A DNA stretch of 7,680 nucleotides from CAYUNA01 sp047629355 (GCA_047629355.1 JBLHWU010000275.1:1-7680), one strand, 5' to 3'; numbered from the stretch's first letter, positions 1 to 5,643 are shown. Made by a program: numbers and translations. The notes: generated by a model not told the origin, from the sequence alone.

Positions 1-14
1 CAAATCTTTTAAGC

Positions 15-102
15 GTTCCGTGAAGAAAAAAATACTATCCCGAAAACTGCATTCAGTCTCGGGATAGCCCACACACTATGAGAACACCCAATAAGTCTTT
101 AT
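15..102 (-). repeat. Copy 1 of a two-copy 88-nt module ending in a minus-strand terminator
   Basis: This segment recurs at 422-510 with only two substitutions and small indels near one end. Read on the minus strand, it starts with about 35 nt of little structure, then a strong hairpin and a U-tract. The segment to its right is unrelated to the segment right of copy 2, so the module looks like a shared 3' end attached to two different upstream sequences. The two substitutions fall in the hairpin and keep base pairing only if the RNA is read from the minus strand (A-U becomes G-U, G-U becomes G-C). I do not recognise the family. Confidence 0.8.
26..67 (-). terminator. Intrinsic terminator, minus strand (copy 1)
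   Basis: Nine-base-pair arms CTATCCCGA and TCGGGATAG (35-43 with 59-67) are extended inward by a G-U pair, an A-U pair and CTG/CAG around a four-base loop. On the minus strand the stem is followed by TA and seven T (plus-strand A26-A32). The plus-strand reading has no T-run after the stem, so termination of a leftward transcript is the natural reading. Confidence 0.75.
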
Positions 103-108
103 AATCAA

Positions 109-195
109 AGTTGATGGATTTCAGTAAGCAGTCAGTAGCATTTAGCTTTGGGGGAAGCCTACACGCTGCCGACTGCAAACTGAATATTACCAACT
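109..195. other. Long imperfect hairpin with symmetric internal loops
   Basis: AGTTG at 109-113 pairs with CAACT at 191-195. After a symmetric six-base internal loop, TCAGT (121-125) pairs with ACTGA (179-183). After an AA/AA loop, GCAGTC (128-133) pairs with GACTGC (171-176). Inside sits a small stem, TA-GCTT (143-148) with AAGC-TA (155-161), with one bulged base. Two internal-loop positions (116-117 with 187-188) would be G-U pairs in a plus-strand RNA and C-A mismatches in a minus-strand RNA, so the transcribed strand is open. It lies next to copy 1 of the 88-nt module. Confidence 0.5.
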
Positions 196-226
196 TGCTA
201 GTTCATAGTTATTGCTTTTCAAAAAG

Positions 227-319
227 TTGCGGTCGAAACATCATTTTTAATGATGCGAGAGAAATCCGGGGTTAAAAACCAATAGTAAGTTTGTTTAGTG
301 CTTCGATGCCCGACCGCAA
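227..319 (-). ncRNA. Candidate multi-branch structured RNA closed by a 9-bp stem
   Basis: TTGCGGTCG (227-235) and CGACCGCAA (311-319) form a perfect nine-pair closing stem. Inside it are a seven-pair hairpin, CATCATT/AATGATG with a three-base loop (239-255), and a small GGTT/AACC hairpin (270-280). On the minus strand the closing stem is followed by CTTTTTG (220-226), which is terminator-like. No known RNA class is recognised. The structure is visible in the sequence; transcription is inferred. Confidence 0.4.
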
Positions 320-342
320 AAATCCTGATTCATTTATCAGGA
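318..342 (-). terminator. Terminator-like hairpin, minus strand
   Basis: TCCTGAT (323-329) pairs with ATCAGGA (336-342) around a six-base loop. On the minus strand five T follow directly (plus A318-A322). The stem is short and only partly GC, and the T-run overlaps the closing stem of the 227-319 fold, so the two structures could compete as in an attenuator. That role is inference. Confidence 0.35.
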
Positions 343-421
343 AGAATTTTGGTTAATGAGGTTTAGTGTTTGTCGTGTTGTTTTAATCTTATGTATGTTT
401 AGTACTCAATGTCTTTGGTTT

Positions 422-510
422 GTTCCGAGTGAAGAAAAAATACTATCCCGAAGACTGCATTCAGCCTCGGGATAGCCCACACACTATGAGAACACCCAAT
501 AAGTCTTTAT
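422..510 (-). repeat. Copy 2 of the two-copy module ending in a minus-strand terminator
   Basis: Near-identical to 15-102 for about 88 nt. On the minus strand it lies downstream of the structured RNA at 539-673 and of the promoter at 851-881, so it would be the 3' end of that transcript or a second terminator behind it. Similarity stops abruptly at 510, where copy 2 continues into different sequence from copy 1. Confidence 0.8.
435..475 (-). terminator. Intrinsic terminator, minus strand (copy 2)
   Basis: Arms CTATCCCGA (443-451) and TCGGGATAG (467-475), extended by a G-C pair, a G-U pair and CTG/CAG around the same four-base loop as copy 1. On the minus strand TA and six T follow (plus A435-A440). 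The inner pairs differ from copy 1 in a way that preserves pairing on the minus strand. Confidence 0.75.
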
Positions 511-534
511 CGTCTCTGAATTTATCCAAAGACT

Positions 535-673
535 AAAAAATAATGAGAGGAGAAGAGGGCAACCTAACTGTAAAACAGCTACCGAATCGACGGTAGAAAT
601 TTGGATGTAGTTCGGAGACTTTTGATAGTTAAGTATCAACTCCTAGCACTCAAAGCTCTCCTCTCACATTATT
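535..673 (-). ncRNA. Candidate structured RNA, four-way junction with 15-bp closing stem
   Basis: The closing stem pairs 539-553 with 657-673 (15 pairs, one two-base bulge). Three hairpins lie inside: CTGT/ACAG (568-578), directly abutting CTACCG/CGGTAG (579-596), and a composite hairpin with GGAG (614-617) and TTGATA (622-627) pairing with TATCAACTCC (634-643). On the minus strand the closing stem runs into six T (plus A535-A540), giving a terminator-like 3' end; the plus strand has no such tract. A Bacteroidetes-type minus-strand promoter lies about 180 nt upstream. The size and long closing stem are compatible with a 6S-like RNA or a riboswitch, but I see no diagnostic motif for either. 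The fold is directly visible; the RNA status is inferred. Confidence 0.5.
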
Positions 674-726
674 CCTTTGATTTCAATTAACGTTTTGTCT
701 TCTTCTTTTCTTATCTCTACTTACTG

Positions 727-750
727 TTTCTAGAAAATTTCTAGAAAATT
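727..750. repeat. Two tandem copies of an 11-bp unit, each a palindrome
   Basis: The unit TTTCTAGAAAA occurs at 727-737 and again at 738-748. Each unit contains the palindrome TTTCTAGAAA. It sits between the two candidate RNA folds at 539-673 and 749-813. It could be a dimeric protein-binding site or a spacer; nothing in the sequence decides this. Confidence 0.6.
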
Positions 751-813
751 GGAGCGGACACGTCCTAAATTTAAACAGGGAGGTCGTTTATTTTTTGACC
801 GCATCCCCTCCAA
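749..813 (-). ncRNA. Candidate three-way-junction RNA element in the leader of the minus-strand transcript
   Basis: TTGGAG (749-754) pairs with CTCCAA (808-813). One internal arm pairs GGGA-GGTC (778-785) with GACC and TCCC (797-800, 804-807), with a three-base bulge. A second small arm pairs GGA with TCC (756-758, 763-765). On the minus strand the closing stem is followed by TTTTC. The element begins roughly 30 nt downstream of the predicted minus-strand start, the usual place for a 5' regulatory element. No known riboswitch core is recognised. Confidence 0.4.
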
Positions 814-850
814 CAGAAACAAATTATAATCCCATGAACTGAAGACGCTG

Positions 851-881
851 CAAAGATACAGGCAGGTCATCCTTTTAACAA
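851..881 (-). promoter_or_regulatory. Bacteroidetes-type promoter, minus strand
   Basis: On the minus strand, TTG (879-881) lies 20 nt upstream of TATCTTTG (851-858). This matches the Bacteroidetes consensus of a -33 TTTG/TTG element and a -7 TAnnTTTG element. A start around 845 would place the folds at 749-813 and 535-673 and the repeat terminator at 435-475 in one leftward transcript. No open reading frame of note follows, which favours a noncoding transcript. Confidence 0.55.
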
Positions 882-1132
882 TCAAAAAAATGTGTATTTT
901 TGAGGTTCCTAAGGGGTTTTTAAAGGTCTTTTTATGAAAACTAAATCACACTTATAATTAGAAAAAAATCGCTTAAAATACTGAAAAACAGTAATTTAAA
1001 TAGATAAATTTATAAATATAAAAACACCTAAAAAATAAATTCCTAAGCCCTCAATAAAAATGATTTTTTTTTGAAATATGTGCTGTTTTTGCAGTCCATT
1101 AACAGAGGGTAGGGAAAATTAACGGTTTGTTT

Positions 1133-2602
1133 ATGCGCGGAAAGGATGATTTATATCGGCTCATCAAAGCCATGTCGAAGTCGGAGAAGCGATATTTTTC
1201 GATAGATGCCAATAAAAGCGGGAAAGAAGGGGCGAAATACTTGAAGTTGTTTCGGGCGATCAACGATATGGAGGAGTGGGATGATGTGAAATTGAAGAAA
1301 AAATTCAAAACTAACTTGTCGTCGGACAAAAAATACTTGTATGAATCCATTTTGCGAAGCATGCGCGATTATCGAAGTGCAAAATCGAAGGCGGCGCAGG
1401 TGAAAGAGCGATTGATGGATTCGGAATATTTGTATGAACGGGGGTTGTATGAGCAGTCGCAGGGGCGCTTGGCGGAAGCGAAGGCTTTGGCGACGGAGTT
1501 GGAGGACCAGTTTATGTTGTTGAAGATTGGTATAGATGAAAAACAATTTTTTGTAGATACTAAAAGGAAAGTAGATGCTGATGACTTTAAAAAATTAGAT
1601 GCTGTTAGAAGTGAGATTTTAAATAAAACCTCTTCTGAAATAAAATACCTTGATTTATATGTCAAATTATATATTAGAACGGTTCAAGAATTTGAGTTAA
1701 AAGATGAAGAAAGTAAGAATCAGTTAAAACAAGAAGAATCTATAGAATTGCTTTTACCAGAAAACATGCCCATTTCACCAAGAGCGCAACGACGATTTTT
1801 TCTATGTAATGCCATGTATTATAGACTTTTGGGAGAAACAGATAAGGTTTATAAATATTATTCAGAAGTTGTAAATTGGTGGGATAAACATTTAGCATTA
1901 AAGATTGAAGAGTTTCATAGGTATGTTGTTGACGTCTCTAACTTAGTAAATTCCTGTTATCAATCTGGAAAATACTTAGACGAAGCACAGAATTATGTCA
2001 AGAAACTACAGAAGGAAAAGGAAGGTGCAAGTTATAATGGTCAGAAAATAGTATTTTTAAAGGTCTCTATTTCAAATTTATTATATCATTTAAACCAAAG
2101 TGATTTTGCAGCAGCAGAGGGTGTTTTACCAGAAATTATTGATGGAATGAACCGATTTGGCTTAAATAAATCTGTTGTTTTAGTCGCGAATATTGTTACT
2201 GTTTATTTTTTAGTTGGTGATTATGAAAAATGTATTACTTGGTGTGATTACATTGTCAATAATATCAAAATGGGCCGGCGCAAAGACGTTCACAGAATCG
2301 TTAGAATCTATAAGTTGATTTGTCTATATGAATTAGAAAAACTGGATGAATTAGAGTCATACCTACGGGCAGTTCAAAGATTTTATAGATTAGAACAAGT
2401 TCCAAAAGACCGATTGGAAATTATTTTATTAAACAAATTTCTACGAAAAATAATTAATTCGCCAATTAGTGAATTACAAAATACTTTCACAGAAATGCAC
2501 AAATTTCTAATTGATTTACAAACCAATTTAAAAGGAGAATACTTACTTGGATTAGATGAATTAATTATCTGGGTTTCAGATAAACTAAGAGTTCGGCATT
2601 GA
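1133..2602 (+). CDS. TPR-like helical-repeat protein of a Bacteroidetes family, function unknown
   Basis: A predicted cytoplasmic protein of 489 residues with no signal peptide or membrane segment. The N-terminal ~60 residues (containing LYRLIKAMSKSEKRYF, then KYLKLFRAI) form a basic helical region that I associate with large paralogous families of hypothetical proteins in Saprospiraceae-like bacteria. The rest is almost entirely alpha-helical, with repeated Tyr/Leu/Ala patterns typical of a TPR-like solenoid (roughly residues 90-480). Such folds usually scaffold protein contacts; no enzyme motif is seen. An in-frame TTG at 1127 would add two residues, but the ATG at 1133 is preferred. Its 3' end overlaps the convergent gene by 18 bases. 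Notably, GC is about 50% over 1321-1500 but about 26% over 1561-1740, with a matching shift in codon use near codon 135, which suggests a mosaic gene. No partner can be inferred from the neighbours. Confidence 0.85.
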   Translation: MRGKDDLYRLIKAMSKSEKRYFSIDANKSGKEGAKYLKLFRAINDMEEWDDVKLKKKFKTNLSSDKKYLYESILRSMRDYRSAKSKAAQVKERLMDSEYLYERGLYEQSQGRLAEAKALATELEDQFMLLKIGIDEKQFFVDTKRKVDADDFKKLDAVRSEILNKTSSEIKYLDLYVKLYIRTVQEFELKDEESKNQLKQEESIELLLPENMPISPRAQRRFFLCNAMYYRLLGETDKVYKYYSEVVNWWDKHLALKIEEFHRYVVDVSNLVNSCYQSGKYLDEAQNYVKKLQKEKEGASYNGQKIVFLKVSISNLLYHLNQSDFAAAEGVLPEIIDGMNRFGLNKSVVLVANIVTVYFLVGDYEKCITWCDYIVNNIKMGRRKDVHRIVRIYKLICLYELEKLDELESYLRAVQRFYRLEQVPKDRLEIILLNKFLRKIINSPISELQNTFTEMHKFLIDLQTNLKGEYLLGLDELIIWVSDKLRVRH

Positions 2603-3106
2603 ATGAGCGTCCAATAGATAAAATCTCAATTTTTTGATGGAACTACCTCGGTTATTGTTTTTCCCAGGAATAGAAGCAGCTGCCGTAATTTCAGTCTTTA
2701 TATAGATCGCTTTTTTAGACGCTAAACCAGCAATATTCGAATCTTTTAATTTAACCACTTTAGCCCTAATTTTTGCAGCATCAATTTCCGTAGGCTCATC
2801 TACCTGCAACGAACCATCAATATCAATCACCCCAATAATAAAAACTGCACTATTCTCCTCACTGTAACTCACCGACACATGATTGTCCTTCGTATCCGTC
2901 ACATCCATTTCAAAAAACGGCTTTTGTTCTTTTGTCAAATCCGTCACATGCGTCCGCAACTGCGCAGGCACTTCACAGCCCGTAATGCTATTGCCCAGTA
3001 CCGACAATAGAATACCGTTGCCGTTTATAAATAGGCGGTCTTCATCGCGTTTACCAATAAGAAATAGAGACTTGTAATCAGACGAGATTAACAGTGAGTT
3101 ACACAT
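2585..3106 (-). CDS. Conserved-looking protein of unknown function, 173 residues
   Basis: I do not recognise this protein. It has no signal peptide and no membrane helix, and appears soluble. The first ~60 residues alternate hydrophobic and polar positions (SLFLIGKRDEDRLFINGNGI), suggesting beta structure. Residues ~65-105 contain further likely strands (VSVSY, AVFIIGVIDIDGSLQVDEP), and a Lys/Arg/Ala-rich stretch follows to the end. The ATG at 3104-3106 is the first in frame. A good Bacteroidetes-type promoter lies about 75 nt upstream, so it is probably transcribed alone. The last 18 bases overlap the 3' end of the convergent gene. Codon use is ordinary for the window. The call that it is a real gene rests on its length, the promoter and the absence of a competing frame. 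Confidence 0.7.
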   Translation of the reverse strand: MCNSLLISSDYKSLFLIGKRDEDRLFINGNGILLSVLGNSITGCEVPAQLRTHVTDLTKEQKPFFEMDVTDTKDNHVSVSYSEENSAVFIIGVIDIDGSLQVDEPTEIDAAKIRAKVVKLKDSNIAGLASKKAIYIKTEITAAASIPGKNNNRGSSIKKLRFYLLDAHSMPNS

Positions 3107-3182
3107 AGTATGAAATTATTGTAGTTTTTCTCAAAATTTGTCATTCAGACTTTTCCCTAATCCTCCTGACATAAGTAAGGAA

Positions 3183-3213
3183 CAAAGTTAGCATCTAAGG
3201 TTGGCATGGCAAA
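3183..3213 (-). promoter_or_regulatory. Bacteroidetes-type promoter for the 2585-3106 gene
   Basis: On the minus strand, TTTG (3210-3213) is followed after 19 nt by TAACTTTG (3183-3190), matching the -33 TTTG / -7 TAnnTTTG consensus. Transcription would start near 3177 and give a leader of about 70 nt before the ATG at 3106. Confidence 0.6.
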
Positions 3214-3261
3214 GAAATTGAAAATATAATTATTTGTTTGATATGATGAAAAGCAGAAACC

Positions 3262-3295
3262 AAAATGAAAAAAAAAGACCTTTTTTTTTCATTTT
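3262..3295. repeat. Perfect 15-bp inverted repeat built on A9 and T9
   Basis: AAAATG followed by nine A (3262-3276) pairs perfectly with nine T followed by CATTTT (3281-3295) around the loop GACC. The stem is almost pure A-T, so it is not a classic terminator, though it could fold as a cruciform or mark the centre of the 3137-3352 element. The next gene starts 73 nt downstream. Confidence 0.6.
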
Positions 3296-3367
3296 ACAGG
3301 TTCACTCTCCTAACTTGCTGCCAGATTCCTCCACTTCGGTCGGAATGACAAATACAAAACATTCCAA

Positions 3368-4486
3368 ATGTCCTTATTTAAACTCAGAGGAGAACTAACC
3401 CGCACCCAAAGCATCGTTTTGGGATTAGCAGGGCTAATATTTATCCTTATTTTATGGTGGGTTTTGGCAGAGTCCTTCTCCCGCCCAATTCCGATTGTGG
3501 AAAATTATACCAAAGAATTGCCGATTGCAAAAGGACCAGACTCTTTGCTTACCGTTGCGATTCGGGATTCCATTATTTTTTCAGATAGCCTTGCTTTTGA
3601 GAATGCGACGGAATTTCGGAAAGTCTATCCCACAGTGCCGTTACCCACACAAGTAGTTAAAGCCTTCCCAGATTTAGTGAAGGAAGATTCGCTGCTGCAT
3701 AATGCTTGGCGGTCAATTTGGCTCAACATTCAAGGCTATTTTTGGGCAATATTTTTCTCTATTCCTTTGGGATTTGTGATTGGATTGTTTCCATTTTTTC
3801 GGGGCATGTTTAGCAAACCTGTAGATGCGCTGCGGTATTTACCTTTGGCGGCGTTGATTGGGTTATTTATTCAATGGTTTGGTTTTGGAGATGAGATGAA
3901 AGTGGCATTTTTGGCCTTTGGTATTTTGGTCTATTTACTGCCGGTGGTGGCGCAGCGGATTAATGAAGTCAATGATGTTTATACCAAAACGGTCTTTACT
4001 TTGGCGGCAACCAAATGGCAAACTATTAAGACGGTTTTCATGCCAGCAGTACTGTCCAAGGTGATTGACGACATCCGGGTTTTAACCGCTATTTCGTGGA
4101 CTTACATCATTTTCGTAGAGTACCTGAACCGTGAAGGTGGTCTTGGCGACCTCATCTTTATCAAGCGGCGATTGGGTCAAGTTCCTGACCTTTTTGCGCT
4201 CTTATTGGTGATAATTTTGATTGGATTTATTCAGGATAGGTTGTTTGTTTATTTGGACAAGCGGCTGTTTCCACATAAATATTATAAGACGACGTTGCCA
4301 GGATTGTTGGAGATTAAATATGGGGTTTGGGCGATTTTGGGATTGGTAGCGATACTGGTTTTCCAAGGTTTGCTTTTGCCAAATTTAGATGGGACGATGA
4401 GTATGGTGGCGTTGATTACAGTTATCGCGGGGATAATTTTTATACTTTATGGAGAGTTTAAATTGCAGGGGGAGTTGCGGAAGTAA
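3368..4486 (+). CDS. ABC transporter permease, nitrate/sulfonate/taurine importer type (SsuC/TauC-like)
   Basis: Inner-membrane subunit of an ABC importer, 372 residues (typical SsuC/TauC proteins are near 250-280). Residues ~16-35 form the first membrane helix. Residues ~36-115 form a long hydrophilic, probably periplasmic stretch that usual family members lack. The conserved BPD_transp_1 core spans ~115-295, with helices near 122-141, 155-172, 178-195, 240-255 and 273-295. The cytoplasmic EAA-type coupling loop is at ~202-226 (KTVFTLAATKWQTIKTVFMP), the contact site for the ATPase. Two extra helices follow at ~316-336 and ~345-361. The ATG at 3368 lacks a clear Shine-Dalgarno sequence. The ATPase lies 236 nt downstream and is its likely partner; no substrate-binding protein is present, so the substrate is unknown. 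The name SsuC/TauC indicates the fold family only. Confidence 0.88.
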   Translation: MSLFKLRGELTRTQSIVLGLAGLIFILILWWVLAESFSRPIPIVENYTKELPIAKGPDSLLTVAIRDSIIFSDSLAFENATEFRKVYPTVPLPTQVVKAFPDLVKEDSLLHNAWRSIWLNIQGYFWAIFFSIPLGFVIGLFPFFRGMFSKPVDALRYLPLAALIGLFIQWFGFGDEMKVAFLAFGILVYLLPVVAQRINEVNDVYTKTVFTLAATKWQTIKTVFMPAVLSKVIDDIRVLTAISWTYIIFVEYLNREGGLGDLIFIKRRLGQVPDLFALLLVIILIGFIQDRLFVYLDKRLFPHKYYKTTLPGLLEIKYGVWAILGLVAILVFQGLLLPNLDGTMSMVALITVIAGIIFILYGEFKLQGELRK

Positions 4487-4504
4487 TTTTTTTTTAAAAA
4501 ATAA

Positions 4505-4639
4505 AGACCTATACCTCTTGATTTTACGGAAATTTCGGATGTGTGGCTGATGTATTATACTGGTGATGACGGTTTCCAACAAGTAGCCGTAGGAAATACG
4601 AAAGGATATAGTATCGAAAACGTAAGGAACGTGAAGTAG
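4505..4639 (+). pseudogene. Probable 3' remnant of a lost gene
   Basis: An open frame runs from just after a stop (4502-4504) to TAG at 4637-4639. It encodes about 44 residues with protein-like composition, including DFTEISDVWLMYYTGDD and VAVGNTKGYSIENVRNVK. There is no ATG at its beginning; the first is internal (4550) and would leave 28 residues. The pattern resembles the C-terminal end of a soluble protein whose 5' part is gone. A run of nine T and six A lies directly upstream (4489-4503), a plausible deletion or slippage site. The parent family is not recognised. It could also be chance, since only 135 bases are involved. Confidence 0.4.
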
Positions 4640-4650
4640 AAAAATTACTA

Positions 4651-4670
4651 CGCGTTACTTAAGTAACGCG
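4651..4670. promoter_or_regulatory. Perfect 20-bp palindrome upstream of the ATPase gene
   Basis: CGCGTTACTTAAGTAACGCG is self-complementary over all 20 bases with no spacer. It lies 52 nt before the ATPase start. A dimeric regulator's operator or a cruciform are both possible; the lack of a loop makes an RNA hairpin less natural, and no T-run follows. Several short ATCGA repeats surround it (near 4612, 4671, 4689 and 4707). Confidence 0.5.
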
Positions 4671-4722
4671 ATCGAAAAGATCAAATTAATCGAGTAAATC
4701 AAAAAATCGAAATAATCACGTT

Positions 4723-5523
4723 ATGGACTTCAAAAACTCTGACCTTCCCAACATCGTCGAACTACGCGGCATCGGACAATCTTACGACGGCGGCGAAAAT
4801 TGGATTATCAAAGACCTCGACTTCCTTATCGAGAACAAACCGGCGCAGGGAGAGTTTGCCTGTATTTTAGGGATGTCAGGAAGTGGAAAATCAACGCTTT
4901 TGCGCTACATCGCAGGATTGCAAAAACCGACGGAAGGCAGTATTTTAATCAATGGTCAAACGGTCGAAGATGGCGAGCGTGTGGCTATGGTTTTTCAGCA
5001 ATATTCCTCCTTGCCGTGGATGACCGTTTTGGAAAATGTCGGCTTGGCACTCCAATACAAAGGCATCAGTAAAAAAGACCGTGACGAGCAATCGATGGCA
5101 ATCATCCAAAAAGTGGGCTTGGATGGGCATCAACATAAATTCGCGCAACACCCTACCCTTTCTGGTGGTCAATTGCAGCGGGTGGCGATTGCACGGAGCA
5201 TTATCGCTAATCCAAAAGTGCTATTGATGGACGAACCGTTTGGGGCACTCGATGTCAATACGCGTTTACAAATGCAGGATTTGCTCGCGGAATTATGGTT
5301 GGAAATGCACTCGACCGTCATTTTTGTCACGCATGATATTTCAGAGGCCGTTTATTTAGGAGATGATATTTACATTTTGAAAAGTGCGCCGTCGCATTTT
5401 GTGGAACATATTAAAGTTGATTTACCCTTTAATCGAAATAGAAGTACGAAGCGTGACCCGCATTTTGTGGAATTGGTGCATGAGGTGGAAGATAAAATGG
5501 TCGCGGTTGGAAAGATGGATTAA
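4723..5523 (+). CDS. ABC transporter ATP-binding protein, nitrate/sulfonate/taurine importer type (SsuB/TauB-like)
   Basis: Cytoplasmic ATPase that would power the permease at 3368-4486; 266 residues, the usual length. All catalytic motifs are intact: Walker A GMSGSGKST (50-58), Q-loop FQQYSSLPW (91-99), signature LSGGQLQR (146-153), Walker B VLLMDEP (166-172), D-loop GALD (174-177) and the switch histidine in FVTHD (H204). The SLPW motif after the Q-loop and THDISEA are typical of the nitrate/sulfonate/taurine subfamily, though the transported compound cannot be read from them. The C-terminal ~45 residues are the short tail common in the family. It is on the same strand as the permease but separated by a gene remnant and a palindrome, so co-transcription is likely but not certain. 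No substrate-binding protein gene follows. Confidence 0.9.
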   Translation: MDFKNSDLPNIVELRGIGQSYDGGENWIIKDLDFLIENKPAQGEFACILGMSGSGKSTLLRYIAGLQKPTEGSILINGQTVEDGERVAMVFQQYSSLPWMTVLENVGLALQYKGISKKDRDEQSMAIIQKVGLDGHQHKFAQHPTLSGGQLQRVAIARSIIANPKVLLMDEPFGALDVNTRLQMQDLLAELWLEMHSTVIFVTHDISEAVYLGDDIYILKSAPSHFVEHIKVDLPFNRNRSTKRDPHFVELVHEVEDKMVAVGKMD

Positions 5524-5611
5524 CTATACCCTATCTCGTACCATTACTTTATCGTTATTCAAGTTAAATCGTGTCGAGTAAAATTTGGATGATTTTTGAA
5601 AGGGTACAAGG

Positions 5612-5643
5612 CAAAAAATGCAGATATAACCTTTCCTATCTGC
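5612..5643 (-). terminator. Terminator-like hairpin, better on the minus strand
   Basis: GCAGATA (5620-5626) pairs with TATCTGC (5637-5643) around a ten-base loop. On the minus strand the stem is followed by A and six T (plus A5613-A5618). The plus strand has only CTTTTG further on. It lies 97 nt past the ATPase stop; the sequence favours leftward termination although no leftward gene is visible to its right. Confidence 0.35.

Larger units (their letters stand above)
3137..3352. repeat. Intergenic fold-back element with inverted TTTGTCATTC ends
   Basis: TTTGTCATTC at 3137-3146 recurs inverted as GAATGACAAA at 3343-3352. The right part, on its minus strand, reads as a sequence containing CCGACCGAAGTGGAGGAATC, a kind of dispersed intergenic sequence I associate with Bacteroidetes genomes. 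The left end is a degenerate counterpart. It separates the divergent 2585-3106 and 3368-4486 genes and contains the promoter of the former and the hairpin at 3262-3295. Copy number elsewhere cannot be seen here. Confidence 0.4.

Noticed and set aside
136..150. Plus-strand TAGCTTTG as a promoter -7 element
   Set aside because: No TTG/TTTG at the required 19-20 nt upstream, and the site lies in the loop region of the 109-195 hairpin.
114..275. 53-codon plus-strand frame beginning MDFSKQ with three Cys
   Set aside because: Much of it coincides with the imperfect hairpin at 109-195 and part of the 227-319 fold; the base order is explained by inverted repeats, and there is no homology I recognise.
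78..534. Short plus-strand frames starting MRTPNKSL in both module copies (8 and 16 codons), reminiscent of a peptide leader
   Set aside because: The frames stop quickly, differ after the repeat ends, and the hairpin evidence points to the minus strand.
539..673. Integron attC site (ACCTAAC and GTTAAGT present)
   Set aside because: The flanking inner bases do not pair as L-box arms, and no integrase or cassette genes are seen.
1..840. tmRNA, RNase P RNA or SRP RNA
   Set aside because: No tRNA-like ends or CCA, no RNase P core motifs beyond a weak resemblance near 260, and no SRP domain IV motif.
1..840. CRISPR array or bridge/omega RNA of a mobile element
   Set aside because: Only two repeat copies, 320 nt apart and of RNA-terminator form; no nuclease or transposase gene in the window to support a mobile-element guide RNA, though one beyond the left edge cannot be excluded.
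1151..1665. Minus-strand open frames inside the TPR-like gene
   Set aside because: Antisense shadows of a longer frame with sensible protein content.
4800..5581. Additional frames overlapping the ATPase gene
   Set aside because: The ATPase frame has all catalytic motifs; the others are out-of-frame shadows.
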